Part shown: in pieces, positions 33,325 to 45,645 of the stretch
Layout of the letters: every line of letters starts with the position of its first letter
How positions within the stretch are numbered: position 1 is the first letter of the stretch
Program-made: the position numbers and the translations under genes
The notes under the pieces: model-generated
What the model was told of the DNA's origin: nothing
The model's input: only the letters and a program-made list of their open reading frames with translations
Databases searched by the model: none
Origin: Thermomonas sp. S9
GTDB lineage: Bacteria; Pseudomonadota; Gammaproteobacteria; Xanthomonadales; Xanthomonadaceae
Length of the DNA stretch: 64,000 nt
Reading direction: 5' to 3'
Assembly (NCBI RefSeq): GCF_024704365.1
Contig: NZ_JAJDFY010000001.1
Location: 620,001-684,000 of the forward strand

Positions 33325-35655
33325 CAGCGCGCGGCCTCGCGCAGGGCGTCTTCCACCATGCCCGGGGTCAGCAGGGTGGGCAGGATGCGGCCTTCGCCGC
33401 CGCTGCGCGGGTACACCACGTACAGCGGCACGCCCACCGCGCGATGGCGCTCCAGATAGGCGGTGATGGCCGGGTCCACGTCGGTGTAATCGCCGACCAT
33501 GTACACGGCATTCGCTTGCGCCAGCTCAGCGGCGGAAGGCGGGGCGCTCGAACACGGTCTTTTCATTGGCCTTGCAGCTCACGCACCAGTCGGCGGTCAT
33601 GTTCACGAACACCACCCGGTGCTGGCGGCGCAGGTCGGCCAGCGCCTGCTCCGACCAGGCCACCTGCGGCAGGCCGTCGCGGGTGACGCCGGCAGTGGCC
33701 GCCTGCGGGCGCGGCAGATGCTGCACGCTGGCCAGCGGCCAGGCCATCGCCAGCAGGGCCAGCAGCGCCAGCACGCGCCAGCCGCGTGCGCCGCCCAGGC
33801 GGGCCTGGGTGGCGGCCCACAGCGCCAGCGCCAGGGCGATCGCCGCGAGCAGGAACTGCCAGACCGCTTCGGGCCCGCGCAGCGCGGCCAGCACGAACAG
33901 CAGCCAGGCGGCGGTGGCATACAGCGGGAACGCCAGCAGCTGCTTGAAGCGCTCCATCCAGGGCCCCGGTTTGGGCAGCCGGCGCGCCAGCGCCGGCACC
34001 AGGCCGATCAGCAGGAACGGCAGCGCCAGCCCCAGCCCCAGGGCCAGGAACACCAGCAGCCCGCCGGCCGGCGGGCCGGTGAAGGCGTAGGCCAGCGCGG
34101 CGCCCATGAACGGCGCGGTGCAGGGGGTGGCCAGCACCACCGCCAGCACCCCGGTGAAAAAGTCTCCGGCCATGCCGTCGCGGCGCAGCAGGGCGCCGGT
34201 GCGCGCGCCGAGGCGGATGTCCAGCTGCCACAGCCCGGACAGGCTCAGCCCGAAGGCGAAGATCAAAAGCCCGAGCACCGCCACCACCAGCGGCTGCTGC
34301 AGCTGGAAGCCCCAGCCCAGCGCCAGCCCGGCGCGGCGCAGGGCCAGCACCAATGCGCCCAGCGCCAGCATCGAGACCAGCACCCCGGCGGTATAGGCCA
34401 GTGCGTGCTGGCGCGCACGCGCGCGGCTGTCGCCGCTTTGGGCCAGCCCCAGCGCCTTGAGCGAGAGCACCGGCAGCACGCAGGGCATCAGGTTCAGAAT
34501 CAGCCCGCCGCCCAGCGCCAGCAGCAGGGCCAGCCACAGGCCGGGCGTGGCGCGGGTGGGGGGGCGTCTCACGCGCTGGGGCCGGCGCGGCAGGGGATGC
34601 GTCGTTGCCGCCAGTAGCGGCCACTTGCGGTGTGGCGGCGGTGGAGGCGGCCAGCGGGTTGGCAGCGGCCACGGGTGGAGCAGTGGTCGCCGCGGCCGGG
34701 CCGGGGCTCTCCGCGGCAGCGGCCAGCTGGCCGGCCGGCAGCGTCACCGCCAGGCGGCGGGTCATCGGCGGATAGCAGATGCCGTCGGTCTGGCAGCCCT
34801 GCAGGCCCAGCACCAGGGTGGCCGTGGCCGCCGCGGTGCGGGTGCGCGCCACCGGCAGCGGGATCTCGACCTGGTCGAAATACACCGCCACGTCGCCGAA
34901 ATGCGCGTCGTGGAACGCGCGGGACGGCGGCAGGCGGGACGGGGGCGGCAGCGCGGTGGACAGCCCGGGTGCGCCCTCCAGCCGCACCGACAGCTTGTCG
35001 CGGTAGAGGTAATAGCCGCGCGCCGGGGTCAGGCGCAGCAGCAGGGTGTTGCCGTCGAGTGCGATCACCTCGCTGGTGAACGCCTGCTCCGGCGGCAGCG
35101 GCGGGGCCTCCTGCGCGCCGGGCGCGCCGTCCAGCGCGAGCAGGCTGCGGCGGCCGGCACGGCCCAGCAGCGGCGCGGTATCCACACGCGCGGCGGTGGT
35201 CGCGGCGGGCAGCAGCACGCTCAGGGTGCGGGTCTGCGGCGGGTAGCACACCCCGGCATCGGCGCAGCCCTGGTACTTGACGGTCAGCGCCACCGCCTGC
35301 GCGCCGGGCGCCGGGGTGCCGGTGAGTACGCCGACCAGCTGGTGGCGGTAGGTTTCCACCTCGCCGAAGAACTCGTCGTGGTGGCGCTCGCCGTCCGGCA
35401 GCGCCAGCGCCGCGCCGGTGAACCCGGCGCGGGCCTGCACCGACGTGCGGTGGCGGTAGAGGTAATAGCCGTCGGCGATCTTCCAGCGCACCTCGATCCG
35501 GTCCGGCGCGGTGGCCTGGGCCGAGAGCACGAACACGGAATCCACCGGCGGCAGCTCGCCGACGATGGCTGCAGGGGCGGGCATCGCGGCGGGCAGGCCC
35601 GCGGCGAGCGCGAGCGTGGCCAGCCAGCGGCGCAGGCGGGGGAGAGGACGGTCAT
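33324..35655 (-). CDS. dsbD: Thiol:disulfide interchange protein DsbD (three or more frameshifts)
   Basis: Transfers electrons from cytoplasmic thioredoxin to periplasmic partners. In pieces, the whole protein (about 775 residues) is present. A signal segment (RWLATLALAAGLPAA) comes first. Two tandem N-terminal alpha-type domains follow, each with CxDxGVCYPP-like motifs (GCADAGVCYPP and GCQTDGICYPP). Next is an Ala-Pro linker, then the eight-helix membrane domain with NLMPCVLPVLSLK and TPCTAPFMGAAL. The C-terminal thioredoxin domain carries TADWCVSCKANEK. Breaks lie at about 35630, at a G7 run at 34558-34564, and at about 33530. The N-terminal alpha domain appears duplicated, unlike the single one in Escherichia coli. 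The ATG at 35655 is four bases after the cutA stop. Confidence 0.9.
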
Positions 35656-35659
35656 CGGC

Positions 35660-35989
35660 TCATTCCTGGGGCGCGGTGGCGGCGGCCACCCATTGCAGGT
35701 ACGCCGGCAGCGCGGAACTGGATTCGACCGCCACCAGCTCCGGCAGTTCATACGGGTGCAATTCGACCAGGCGCGCCTGCAGCGCCGGGTAGCGTGCGTG
35801 GGCGGTCTTGATCAGCAGCAGGCATTCGCTGGTCTGCTCCAGCGCGCCCTGCCAGCGGTAGGTGGACTGCAACCCGGGCAGCACGCTGACGCAGGCGGCC
35901 AGGCGCTCTTCCACCAGTGCGCGGGCCAGACGGCCGGCGCTGTCGGGGTCGGGGCAAGTGGTCAGGCACAGCAGCAGCGACATCCGCAT
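35660..35989 (-). CDS. cutA: Divalent-cation tolerance protein CutA
   Basis: A 109-residue trimeric protein of the PII-like fold. [16 protein letters not shown], the conserved [16 protein letters not shown] and [11 protein letters not shown] are the family signatures. It is associated with copper tolerance in Escherichia coli, and its position directly before dsbD is conserved there too. A second in-frame ATG (35983) could also be the start. Its divergent neighbour is groES, whose promoter region begins about 38 bases away. Confidence 0.95.
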   Translation of the reverse strand: MRMSLLLCLTTCPDPDSAGRLARALVEERLAACVSVLPGLQSTYRWQGALEQTSECLLLIKTAHARYPALQARLVELHPYELPELVAVESSSALPAYLQWVAAATAPQE

Positions 35990-36026
35990 AGCCTACGGCC
36001 CATGCGCCGGATTTGCGCGACTCCCC

Positions 36027-36054
36027 CTTGAAAGCCCCGGCGCGCGCCCCATCT
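36027..36054 (+). promoter_or_regulatory. Sigma-32 (heat-shock) promoter of groESL
   Basis: CTTGAAA (36027-36033), a 13-base spacer, then CCCCATCT (36047-36054) match the RpoH consensus CTTGAAA-N11-16-CCCCATNT exactly. Initiation at about 36061 would leave a leader of about 108 bases before groES. No CIRCE element is visible. Confidence 0.9.
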
Positions 36055-36094
36055 TGCGGCCATCCCGGCGTCGGGGCGGTTTGCGTCCCGCGTT

Positions 36095-36124
36095 TTGGCA
36101 GTCGCCAAGGCGGGCTGCTAAAAT
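36095..36124 (+). promoter_or_regulatory. Candidate housekeeping sigma-70 promoter of groESL
   Basis: TTGGCA (36095-36100), an 18-base spacer and TAAAAT (36119-36124) lie between the heat-shock promoter and groES. This would give basal expression. The match is good but the spacing is one base longer than ideal. Confidence 0.6.
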
Positions 36125-36168
36125 CGCCGGGTTTTTTCCACACAATCAACCATTTGCAGAGGTTGCAC

Positions 36169-36459
36169 ATGTCCAACATCAAGCCGCTGTACGACCGCGT
36201 GGTCATCAAGCGCATGGAAGAAGAGAAGCTGTCCGCGGGTGGCATCGTGATCCCCGACAGCGCCACCGAGAAGCCGATCAAGGGCGAAGTCATTGCCGTT
36301 GGCACCGGCAAGGTGCTGGACAACGGCCAGGTGCGCGCGCCGCAGGTCAAGGTGGGCGACAAGGTGCTGTTCGGCAAGTACAGCGGCACCGAAGTCAAGC
36401 TGGACGGCGTCGAGCTGCTGGTGGTCAAGGAAGACGACCTGTTCGCGATCCTCGGCTGA
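36169..36459 (+). CDS. groES: Co-chaperonin GroES
   Basis: A 96-residue lid protein of the GroEL chamber. [28 protein letters not shown] contains the mobile loop (about residues 17-33) that contacts Gro[18 protein letters not shown] and [11 protein letters not shown] complete the domain. The ATG at 36169 follows AGAGG and gives the usual length. It is expressed with groEL 53 bases later, from the sigma-32 promoter at 36027. Confidence 0.98.
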   Translation: MSNIKPLYDRVVIKRMEEEKLSAGGIVIPDSATEKPIKGEVIAVGTGKVLDNGQVRAPQVKVGDKVLFGKYSGTEVKLDGVELLVVKEDDLFAILG

Positions 36460-36491
36460 TCGCGCGTCGCTTTCCACCCACATCCCACTGA

Positions 36492-38142
<1,651 letters not shown>

Positions 38143-38169
38143 TCCCGTCGCACCACGACCGCAACACAG

Positions 38170-38201
38170 AAAGGCCCGCGTTGAGCGGGCCTTTCTTTCT
38201 T
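38170..38201 (+). terminator. Rho-independent terminator of groESL
   Basis: AAAGGCCCGC pairs exactly with GCGGGCCTTT around a GTTGA loop, followed by CTTTCTT. It lies 28 bases after the groEL stop. Confidence 0.92.
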
Positions 38202-38304
38202 CGGCGTGCATCAGACAAATCATGTGATTACGTTCGTCGTCGGCCATCCTGGCCGACGCTAGGATGGGCGGGTTCGAACTTTTGCATGCGGGGGAATACC
38301 GGGC

Positions 38305-39930
38305 ATGACCCATACACACGACGACGTGCTCATCCTGGGGGCAGGCCACAACGGCCTGGTGTGTGCGGCGTATCTCGCCGGCGCTGGACTGCGGGTGCGG
38401 GTGCTGGAGCGTCGCCACGTGGTGGGCGGCGCGGCGGTGACCGAGGAGTTTCATCCTGGCTTTCGCAACTCGGTGGCCAGCTACACCGTCAGCCTGCTGA
38501 ACCCGAAGGTGATCCGCGATCTGCGCCTGGCCGAGCATGGTCTGCGCGTGGTCGAGCGGCCATTCGCCAACTTTCTGCCGCTGCCGGATGGGCGTGCGTT
38601 CCGGTTGGGTGGTGAGCACACGGTCGCCGAGGTGGCGCGTTGGTCGCGGCGTGATGCCGAACGGCTGCCCGCCTACTACGCCATGCTCGCCCGGGTGGTG
38701 GCGGTTCTGCGTGTGCTGATGCAACGCACACCACCCAGCGGCAACGATCGTTTCGCCCTGGCCGACTGGCTCAACACCGCCGCCGTGGCGCGGCAGCTGC
38801 GGCAGCTGGACATGCGCGGCCGGCGCGATCTGCTGGATCTGTTCACCAAGTCGGCGGGCGAACTGCTGGACGACTGGTTTGAGAGCGCGCCGCTGAAGGC
38901 GGTGCTGGGCTGGGATTCGGTGGTCGGCAATTTCGCCAGTCCGTACACGCCGGGCAGCGCCTACGTGCTGTTGCACCACGTGTTCGGCGAGGTCAATGGC
39001 AAGGCCGGTGTCTGGGGCCATGCAATCGGTGGCATGGGCGCGATCACCCAGGCCATGCGCAAGGAGTGCGAGGCGCGCGGCGTCGCCATCGAGACCGGGG
39101 CCGAGGTCGCGCGGCTGCGGGTGGAGGGCGGCAAGGCGGTCGGCGTGGTGCTGGCCGACGGGCGTGAACTGCGTGCGGTGACCGTTGCCAGCAACCTCAA
39201 TCCGAAGCTGCTGTACACGAAGCTGGTCGAGGCAGGCCAGCCCGACGACGACACCGCCCAGCGCATCCGCCGCTATCGCTGCGGCTCGGGCACCTTCCGC
39301 ATGAACGTGGCGCTATCCGAGCTGCCGGACTTCACCGCGATGCCGGGCACGCAGCTGCAGCCGCACCACCAGAGCGGCATCCTGGTCGGGCCGTCGCTGT
39401 GGTATTTCGAGCAGGCGTATTTCGACGCCAGGTCGCGCGCGCACAACCCCGGCTGGGCGCGCAAACCCATCGTCGAAGTGGTGATTTCCTCCGCCCTGGA
39501 CGACACCCTTGCGCCGCCGGGTCGGCACGTGGCCAGCCTCTTCTGCCAGCACGTAAACCCGACCATCACCGACGCGGACGGCGGCTGGGATGCGCACCGC
39601 GACACCGTGGCGAAGCTGATGATCGACACCGTCGACGCCTACGCGCCCAATTTCGCGCGCAGCGTGCTGGGTTATGAGGCGCTCTCGCCGCTGGATCTGG
39701 AGCGCCGCTTCGGGCTGCTCGGCGGCGACATCTTCCACGGCGCGCTGGGGCTGGACCAGATGTTCAGCGCGCGCCCGCTGCTGGGGCAGGGCGCCTACCG
39801 CGGCGCGTTCCGCGGGCTGTATCTGTGCGGCGCCGGCAGCCATCCGGGCGGCGGGGTCACCGGCCTGCCGGGGCGCAACGCCGCGCGCGAGATCCTGCGC
39901 GACCTGCGCCGCACTCCGCGCCCGGATTGA
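38305..39930 (+). CDS. FAD-dependent oxidoreductase, phytoene desaturase/PYROXD2-like
   Basis: A 541-residue flavoprotein of the CrtI-like amine-oxidase superfamily. The N-terminal dinucleotide-binding motif is [21 protein letters not shown], and [16 protein letters not shown] is the flavin-contact segment. [15 protein letters not shown] and the C-terminal [23 protein letters not shown] are typical of the PYROXD2-like branch. Despite the homology to carotenoid desaturases, no crt genes are nearby and the substrate is unknown. It is uninterrupted, starts about 100 bases after the groESL terminator and is probably a single-gene unit. Confidence 0.88.
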   Translation: MTHTHDDVLILGAGHNGLVCAAYLAGAGLRVRVLERRHVVGGAAVTEEFHPGFRNSVASYTVSLLNPKVIRDLRLAEHGLRVVERPFANFLPLPDGRAFRLGGEHTVAEVARWSRRDAERLPAYYAMLARVVAVLRVLMQRTPPSGNDRFALADWLNTAAVARQLRQLDMRGRRDLLDLFTKSAGELLDDWFESAPLKAVLGWDSVVGNFASPYTPGSAYVLLHHVFGEVNGKAGVWGHAIGGMGAITQAMRKECEARGVAIETGAEVARLRVEGGKAVGVVLADGRELRAVTVASNLNPKLLYTKLVEAGQPDDDTAQRIRRYRCGSGTFRMNVALSELPDFTAMPGTQLQPHHQSGILVGPSLWYFEQAYFDARSRAHNPGWARKPIVEVVISSALDDTLAPPGRHVASLFCQHVNPTITDADGGWDAHRDTVAKLMIDTVDAYAPNFARSVLGYEALSPLDLERRFGLLGGDIFHGALGLDQMFSARPLLGQGAYRGAFRGLYLCGAGSHPGGGVTGLPGRNAAREILRDLRRTPRPD

Positions 39931-40078
39931 CCGGGCTGCTCGCCGCGAGCCGGCCGGGGTGCTTAGCAGGATTTCGAGGGTATTGCTATACCCACAAGTC
40001 CTATTTTGCAGTGCAGCGTGCAAACCCACTCACGAATCCTTCACGATTGCCGCGCGTCCCGACGTGGGGAGGGAGCAG

Positions 40079-40113
40079 GCCCGCTGAGACTTCGGTCGAG
40101 GCGGGCTTTTTAT
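40079..40113 (+). terminator. Intrinsic terminator with UUCG tetraloop in the 39931-40169 gap
   Basis: GCCCGC (40079-40084) pairs with GCGGGC (40101-40106), and inside it GAC-TTCG-GTC forms a stable tetraloop stem; TTTTTATT follows. It is 150 bases after the FAD gene's stop, far for that gene, so it may instead end a small RNA transcribed from this gap. A GGGTAT-TGCT-ATACCC hairpin sits upstream at 39979-39994. Confidence 0.75.
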
Positions 40114-40169
40114 TGGTTCATCTCCCAGGTCCGGGGATTCCGGCGCGGCGGGGATGCCAGAATCGGCAG

Positions 40170-42989
40170 ATGACCGAGGACATTCCGCAGGCGCTGGTCA
40201 ATCTGCAGAGACGTGCCCTGCAGCGTCTGCGCGACGTGGCCGGTGAGGCGGCGGTCGCGGATGCTGCGGACGCGGCGCGTCTGGCGCTGGCCAGTGAGTT
40301 CGCCATCGACGTGCTAGCGCGGCAGCCGGAGCTGCTCGCGTGCCTGCGCGCGGATGCCGCCATCCCGCTGCCGCCCCCACCGCTGCCGGCGGACGCGCCC
40401 GGCGAGTGGCCGCGCCTGCTGCGCCGCTACCGCCAGGCGGAATCGGCGCGCCTGGTCTGGCGCGACGTGGTGGACGAGGCGGCGGTGGAGGAGATCCTGG
40501 CCGGCAGCAGTGCGCTGGCCGAGACCTGCCTGCGGCTGGCGCTGGAGGCGCTGGAGGCGCAGTTCGCGCAGCGTTTTGGGGTGGTGCGCGCACCCGACGG
40601 CCGGGCGCAGCGGCTGGTGGTGTTCGGCCTGGGCAAGCTGGGCGGGCGCGAGCTGAACTTCAGCTCCGACATCGACCTGGTGTACGCCTACGAGCACGAG
40701 GGCGAGTCCGACGGTGGGCGCGCCCTGCATGCGCAGGACTATTTCGCGCGGCTGGGCCAGCAGCTGGCCAGGCTGCTGGACGAGGTGACCGCCGACGGCT
40801 TCTGCCACCGCGTGGACCTGCGCCTGCGCCCGTTCGGCAGCGCCGGCCGCATCGCGCTGTCGTTCGCCGCGATGGAAGCCTATTTCCAGCGCGAGGGCCG
40901 CGACTGGGAACGCTACGCCTGGCAGAAGGCGCGCCCGGTGGCGGGCGATCTCGATACCGGCGCGCGCCTGCTGGAGGCGTTGCGGCCGTTCGTCTATCGC
41001 CGCTACCTCGACTACGGCGCGCTGGAAGGCCTGCGCGCGATGAAGGCGATGATCACCGCCGAGGTGGCGCGCCAGGACCTGGCCGACGACATCAAACGCG
41101 GCCCCGGCGGCATCCGCGAGATCGAATTCCTGGTGCAGGCGCTGCAGCTGATCCGCGGCGGGCGCGAGCCGGCGCTGTGCCGGCGCGGCCTGCTCGACGC
41201 GCTGCAGGCGCTGGCCGCCGCCGGGCATGTGCAGGCCGAAACTGCATCGGCGCTGGCGCAGGCCTACCGCTTCCTGCGCCGGCTGGAAAACCGCCTGCAG
41301 ATGCTGGGCGATGCCCAGGCCTATGCGCTGCCCACGGATGCGCTGGCGCAGGCGCGGATCGCCGGCGGCCTGGGCTATCCGGATTGGGCGGCGCTGCAGG
41401 CGGCGCTTGCCGCGCAGCGCGCGCGGGTGAGCGAGGAGTTCGCCGCGCTGCTGGCCCCGCGCCGGCGGCGCGGCGGCACGGAGAACGACGGCCTGGCGGC
41501 CTACTGGCGGGCGCTGCCGGAGCATGCGCGCGCCGAGGTGCTGGAGGCGGCCGGCTTCGCGCAGGCATCGGCACTGCATGCCAGCCTGCGCGATTTCGCG
41601 CGCAGCCCCGGCGTGCGCGATCTGTCGGATGCCGCGCGCGCGCGGCTGGACCGGGTGCTGCCGGCACTGCTGGCGCAGGCGGCCGCCAGCGCGCAGCCGG
41701 AGGCGGTGATGCGGCGGGTGCTGCCGCTGCTGCAGGCGATCCTGCGCCGCACCAGCTACCTGGCCCTGCTCGACGAGCAGCCGGCGGCGCTGGCGCGGCT
41801 GGTGGACACGCTGGCGCGCAGCGCCCTGCTGGGCGAGCGCCTGGCCGCCTATCCGCTGCTGCTGGACGAACTGCTGGACGTGCGCGTGGGCGGCGCGCTG
41901 CCGGACGCGGCGGCGATGCAGGCGGCCTGCGCCGCGGTGCTGCGGGATGGCGATACCGAGGCGTCGCTGGATGCGCTCAACGAGGTGCGGCAGGCGCTCA
42001 GCTTCCGCTTCGCGCTGGCGCTGCTGGACGGCCGCATCGACGCCCAGGACTGCGCGCGCCGGCTGGCGCATCTGGCCGATGCGGTGGTGGCCGGCGTGCT
42101 GCGCCTGGCCTGCGATGAACTGGAAGCGGCGCATGGCCGCATTCCCGGCGGGCGCTTTGCGGTGCTCGGCTATGGCACCCTGGGCGGCGGGGAGCTGGGC
42201 TTCGGCTCCGACCTCGACCTGGTGTTCCTGTACGACGCGCCGGCGGAGGCCGCGTCCGATGGCGCACGACCGCTGGATGCGCTGCGCTGGTACGCGCGCC
42301 TGGGGCAGAAGCTGGTGGCGCTGCTGGGCGTGCGCACCAGCGCCGGGCGCCTGTTCGACGTGGACGTACGCCTGCGCCCGGACGGGGCCAAGGGCCTGCT
42401 GGTGTCCAGTCTCGCCAGCTTCCGCGACTACCAGTGCCAGCGCGCCTGGACCTGGGAGCACCAGGCGCTGGTGCGCGCGCGCGCGATCGCCGGGGATGCG
42501 GCGCTTGCCGCCGATTTCGAGGCGCTGCGGGCGCAGGTGCTGGCGCGTCCGCGCGCGGAGCCGGCGCTGCGCGCGGACGTGGCGGCGATGCGCCGGCGCA
42601 TGCGTGCCGAGCTGGACCGCAGCGATGCGGCGCTGTTCGACCTCAAGCAGGGCGAAGGTGGGCTGGTGGACCTGGAGTTCCTGCTGCAGTTTCTGGTGCT
42701 GCGCGATGCGCATGCGCATCCCGGGCTGCTGGCGCCGCGCGCCACCGTGCGCCTGCTGGATGCGGCGCGCGCGGCCGGCGGGCTGGACGCGACCACCCAT
42801 GCGGCGCTGCAGGCGGCGCATGCGGCGCTGCTGGATGCGGGCCTGCGCTGCACGCTCGACCGCCGCCCGCGGCGCGCTCCGCGCACGCCCGCGATCGAGC
42901 AGGCGCGCGATGCCATCCGCGCCGCCAGCGTCGGGCTGCTGGACGGCGCGGCGGTGGATGGCTCAGGCCAGGCCGAGCCGCTGGCGTAG
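40170..42989 (+). CDS. glnE: Bifunctional glutamine synthetase adenylyltransferase/adenylyl-removing enzyme GlnE
   Basis: A 939-residue enzyme that adds AMP to, and removes it from, glutamine synthetase according to PII status. It has two nucleotidyltransferase domains: [21 protein letters not shown] (about residue 152) for de-adenylylation, and [21 protein letters not shown] (about 665) for adenylylation. Both metal-binding DxD pairs are present. [18 protein letters not shown] and [19 protein letters not shown] mark the two PII-uridylyltransferase-like helical repeats. The frame is continuous. The ATG at 40170 matches the family start. The 3' end overlaps the convergent ELM1-like gene by 27 bases. 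Confidence 0.96.
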   Translation: MTEDIPQALVNLQRRALQRLRDVAGEAAVADAADAARLALASEFAIDVLARQPELLACLRADAAIPLPPPPLPADAPGEWPRLLRRYRQAESARLVWRDVVDEAAVEEILAGSSALAETCLRLALEALEAQFAQRFGVVRAPDGRAQRLVVFGLGKLGGRELNFSSDIDLVYAYEHEGESDGGRALHAQDYFARLGQQLARLLDEVTADGFCHRVDLRLRPFGSAGRIALSFAAMEAYFQREGRDWERYAWQKARPVAGDLDTGARLLEALRPFVYRRYLDYGALEGLRAMKAMITAEVARQDLADDIKRGPGGIREIEFLVQALQLIRGGREPALCRRGLLDALQALAAAGHVQAETASALAQAYRFLRRLENRLQMLGDAQAYALPTDALAQARIAGGLGYPDWAALQAALAAQRARVSEEFAALLAPRRRRGGTENDGLAAYWRALPEHARAEVLEAAGFAQASALHASLRDFARSPGVRDLSDAARARLDRVLPALLAQAAASAQPEAVMRRVLPLLQAILRRTSYLALLDEQPAALARLVDTLARSALLGERLAAYPLLLDELLDVRVGGALPDAAAMQAACAAVLRDGDTEASLDALNEVRQALSFRFALALLDGRIDAQDCARRLAHLADAVVAGVLRLACDELEAAHGRIPGGRFAVLGYGTLGGGELGFGSDLDLVFLYDAPAEAASDGARPLDALRWYARLGQKLVALLGVRTSAGRLFDVDVRLRPDGAKGLLVSSLASFRDYQCQRAWTWEHQALVRARAIAGDAALAADFEALRAQVLARPRAEPALRADVAAMRRRMRAELDRSDAALFDLKQGEGGLVDLEFLLQFLVLRDAHAHPGLLAPRATVRLLDAARAAGGLDATTHAALQAAHAALLDAGLRCTLDRRPRRAPRTPAIEQARDAIRAASVGLLDGAAVDGSGQAEPLA

Positions 42990-43927
42990 CTGCGCCGCCA
43001 CCCACGCGGTCTCGCGCAGCGGGATGACCGGGAAGGCGTCCAGCGCTGCGTCCAACGCGCGCGCGCGGCCGCGTTCCAGCAGCGCGGCGAGGAAGCGGCG
43101 CACGCGGCCGTGGACGCGCTCGGGTCGCCAGATGAACAGCGGTGCGCACGTGGCGGCCGCCTCGCTGAGCATGTTCACCGAATCCGGAGTGCACACCAGG
43201 CGGTCGGCGTGCGCCAGCAGGCCGGCGTAGGGATTGGCGCCGTCGCCGGTGTCGCGCCAGCGCAGGCCGGGGAGGCCGGCGTCCACCGCGCCCAGCGCGG
43301 CGCGCCAGGCCGGCGGCGTGCGCCGCGAGGCGATCGCGCTGAAGCTGCCGCCTTCGGCGCGCGCGTGCGCGGCCAGCTGCCGCAGCAGGGTCTGGAACCC
43401 GGCGTCGTCCAGCGCCGCATGCCGGCTGGGCCCGCCCACCAGCAGCACGGTATGCGGTGCCGGCAGCGCGGCCAGGGTGGGGAAGGCCGCCCGCGCCTGC
43501 CGCAGCCAGGCGTCGTCCACCGGGTGCAGGCTGCCCAGCAGGGGATGACGTGGTCGCCGCGCAGGCGGTCGTGTTCGGGCACCACCAGCAGATCCCAGTG
43601 CCGCGCCGGCAGGCGCGGGTCGAGGATCTGCACCGTGCGCGCGCCGGCCAGTCGCAGCAGGCGGGTGGCCAGCGCGGCCTGGCGCCCGCAGCCCACCGCC
43701 AGCCCGGGCGGCTGCGTCAGCGCCGTTCGCAATGGTGCGCCGAGTCCGAACGCGGCGCCCGGCAGCCGGCGCGGGGCCCACCAGCGCCAGGGCGCGCGCG
43801 GTTGCAGCACCAACTCGCCCGCCTGTGGCTGCAGCGCGCGCGCCAGCGCCCACGCTTGCCGCGCATTGCCGGCGCGGCCATCGTGCACGGCCAGGCAGGC
43901 GGCCGGCGGGGCGGCGGATTGTTTCAT
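42963..43927 (-). CDS. ELM1-like (DUF1022) mitochondrial-fission-type protein (frameshifted)
   Basis: A protein of about 320 residues of the ELM1/GtrOC1 family, GT-B-like in fold. The N-terminal part ([22 protein letters not shown]) and the C-terminal part ([39 protein letters not shown]) are diagnostic. They are in different frames, joined at 43541-43546, where the minus strand has four C instead of the five that would give [16 protein letters not shown]. Bacterial members are often found with LPS or envelope genes and may be nucleoside-diphosphate-sugar-dependent, but no reaction is established. The ATG at 43927 is divergent from the rutE-like gene. Confidence 0.82.
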
Positions 43928-44045
43928 ATCGGCCGTCGATACGTTCTGTGCATGCGGTATTGCGCGCTTTGGTGGAACTATAAACTGTGCGGCATCCGTT
44001 TCATCCTCCTTCTCGTCATCCCCACCCTCATCCGTGGAGCCCGCC

Positions 44046-44636
44046 ATGCATTCGCCGCTGAACGATGTCGCCCTCGACCAGCTGTTCCGCACCGCCCGCA
44101 CCTACAACGCCTTCACCGGCGAGGTGTCGGACGAGACCCTGCGCAAGCTGTACGACCTGATGAAGCTGGGTCCGACCGAGGCCAATACCACCCCGGCGCG
44201 GATCGTGTTCGTGAAGTCGGAGGAGGCCAAGGCCAAGCTCGGCCCGGCGCTGTCGGAAGGCAATTACAAGAAGACCATGGCAGCGCCGGTGGTGGCCATC
44301 GTCGGCTACGACCTGCGCTTCTTCGACAAGCTGCCGGTGCTGTTCCCGCACACCGACGCCAAGGCCTGGTTCGAGCACCGCGCGCCGGACAACCTGGCCT
44401 GGGTGGCGATGCGCAGCAGCGCGCTGCAGACCGCCTACCTGATCCTGGCCGCGCGCGCGCTGGGGCTGGATTGCGGCCCGATGACCGGGTTCGACAATGC
44501 CAAGGTGGACGCGGCGTTCTTCGCCGGCACCTCGATCCGGTCCAACATCCTGGTCAACCTCGGCCATGGCGATCCGGCCAGCCTCTTCCCGCGTTCGCCG
44601 CGGCTGCCGTTCGATGAAGCCTGCCGGATTCTCTGA
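44046..44636 (+). CDS. rutE: Nitroreductase-family malonic semialdehyde reductase, RutE/HadB-like
   Basis: A 196-residue FMN-dependent member of the nitroreductase superfamily, branch RutE/Had[38 protein letters not shown] is the typical opening in pieces, [13 protein letters not shown] and [18 protein letters not shown] are conserved, and the C-terminus binds the flavin phosphate ([23 protein letters not shown]). RutE reduces malonic semialdehyde to 3-hydroxypropionate in the uracil degradation pathway. No other rut genes are here, so a general detoxifying role is equally likely. Pirin follows after 22 bases. Confidence 0.9.
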   Translation: MHSPLNDVALDQLFRTARTYNAFTGEVSDETLRKLYDLMKLGPTEANTTPARIVFVKSEEAKAKLGPALSEGNYKKTMAAPVVAIVGYDLRFFDKLPVLFPHTDAKAWFEHRAPDNLAWVAMRSSALQTAYLILAARALGLDCGPMTGFDNAKVDAAFFAGTSIRSNILVNLGHGDPASLFPRSPRLPFDEACRIL

Positions 44637-44658
44637 TCGCGGCATCGAGGACGCGCAC

Positions 44659-45365
44659 ATGATCCTGGAACGCCCGTCTCCCACCCGCGGCGAGGTCCGC
44701 CTGGACTGGCTGCACAGCCGGCATACCTTCTCGTTCGGGCACTACTACGACCCGGCCTGGATGGGCTTCGGCGTGCTGCGCGTGCTCAACGAGGACGTGG
44801 TGGCCCCGGGCGGCGGCTTCGCCCCGCACCGGCACGCCAACATGGAGATCCTCAGCGTGGTGCTGGACGGCGCGCTGGCGCACAAGGACAGCGCCGGCCA
44901 CAGCGGGGTGATCCGCACCGGCGACGTGCAGTGGATGAGCGCCGGGCACGGGATCGAGCACAGCGAGTACAACGCCGATCCGTCCGCGCCGGTGCATTTC
45001 CTGCAGATCTGGATCCAGCCGGCGCGGCTCAACCACGCGCCGGCCTATGCCCAGCGCCACTTCGATCCCGAGGCGCGCGCGCGCGCTGGGCGGTGCTGGC
45101 CTCGCCGGACGGGGTGGACGGGGCGCTTGCGATCCGCCAGCAGGCGCGCCTGCTGGCCACCCGCCTGCACACTGGCGATGCGCTTGCGCTGTCGCTGCAG
45201 CCCGGCCACCGCTACTGGCTGCAGGTGGCGGCGGGCGAACTGGCGCTGGAAGATCGCCTGCTGGCCGCGGGCGACGCGCTGGGTTTCGAGGGCGAAGCCG
45301 GGACGCACACGCTGCGCGGCCTTACCGGCCCGTGCGATGTGCTGGTGTTCGAACTGCCGGGTTGA
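44659..45365 (+). CDS. Pirin-family bicupin protein (frameshifted)
   Basis: About 235 residues, close to YhaK/pirin. The N-terminal cupin shows the metal site: FAPHRHANMEILS (two His) and SAGHGIEHSE (His and Glu). HFLQIWIQPA is conserved. The frame is lost in a long GCGCGCGC run at about 45078-45088 and continues as WAVLASPDGVDGALAIRQQARL to a TGA at 45363-45365, covering the second cupin. Pirins of this type can oxidise quercetin and may sense redox state. It follows the RutE-like gene and is probably co-transcribed with it. Confidence 0.88.
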
Positions 45366-45428
45366 ACCGGCGCGCCCGCCGCGCCGCGCGGTAAACTGGC
45401 GCGGTTCCCGCAACCGCGTCGCATCGCC

Positions 45429-45632
45429 ATGGCCCAGCCCGCTTCCCATCCGTCGTCGCCCGCCCCGCACCCGCAGCCGTACCCGGTGCATCGCGCCGAC
45501 CTGCCGCTGAGCTGCCCGCTGCCGGCGATGGCGGTGTGGAACGAGCATCCGCGGGTGTACCTGCCGATCGCGGAGGAGGGCGGCCACAGCAAGTGCCCAT
45601 ACTGCGGCACCGAATACGTGCTGGTGGACTGA
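45429..45632 (+). CDS. Zinc-finger (zf-CHCC) domain protein, NDUFS6-like
   Basis: A 67-residue protein. The conserved block is LSCP, NEHPRVYLPI, then GGHSKCPYCGTEYVLVD; the ligands are one early Cys, a His and the CPYC pair, as in the zf-CHCC family related to the NDUFS6/13-kDa subunit of complex I. The first 25 residues are Pro/His/Ser-rich and likely disordered. It is too short for an enzyme and may be a small zinc-binding assembly factor. The glycosyltransferase gene starts 13 bases later with a GTG. Confidence 0.88.
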   Translation: MAQPASHPSSPAPHPQPYPVHRADLPLSCPLPAMAVWNEHPRVYLPIAEEGGHSKCPYCGTEYVLVD

Positions 45633-45645
45633 CCGCGCCGCGGGC

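Noticed and set aside
35990..36168. CIRCE element upstream of groES
   Set aside because: No TTAGCACTC-N9-GAGTGCTAA-like inverted repeat is visible; only sigma-32 and sigma-70 promoters.
38305..39930. Carotenoid (phytoene) desaturase
   Set aside because: The fold matches CrtI, but the C-terminal and central motifs fit the PYROXD2-like branch and no carotenoid genes are nearby.
40314..42821. An 835-codon open frame opposite glnE
   Set aside because: Shadow of the intact glnE coding sequence.
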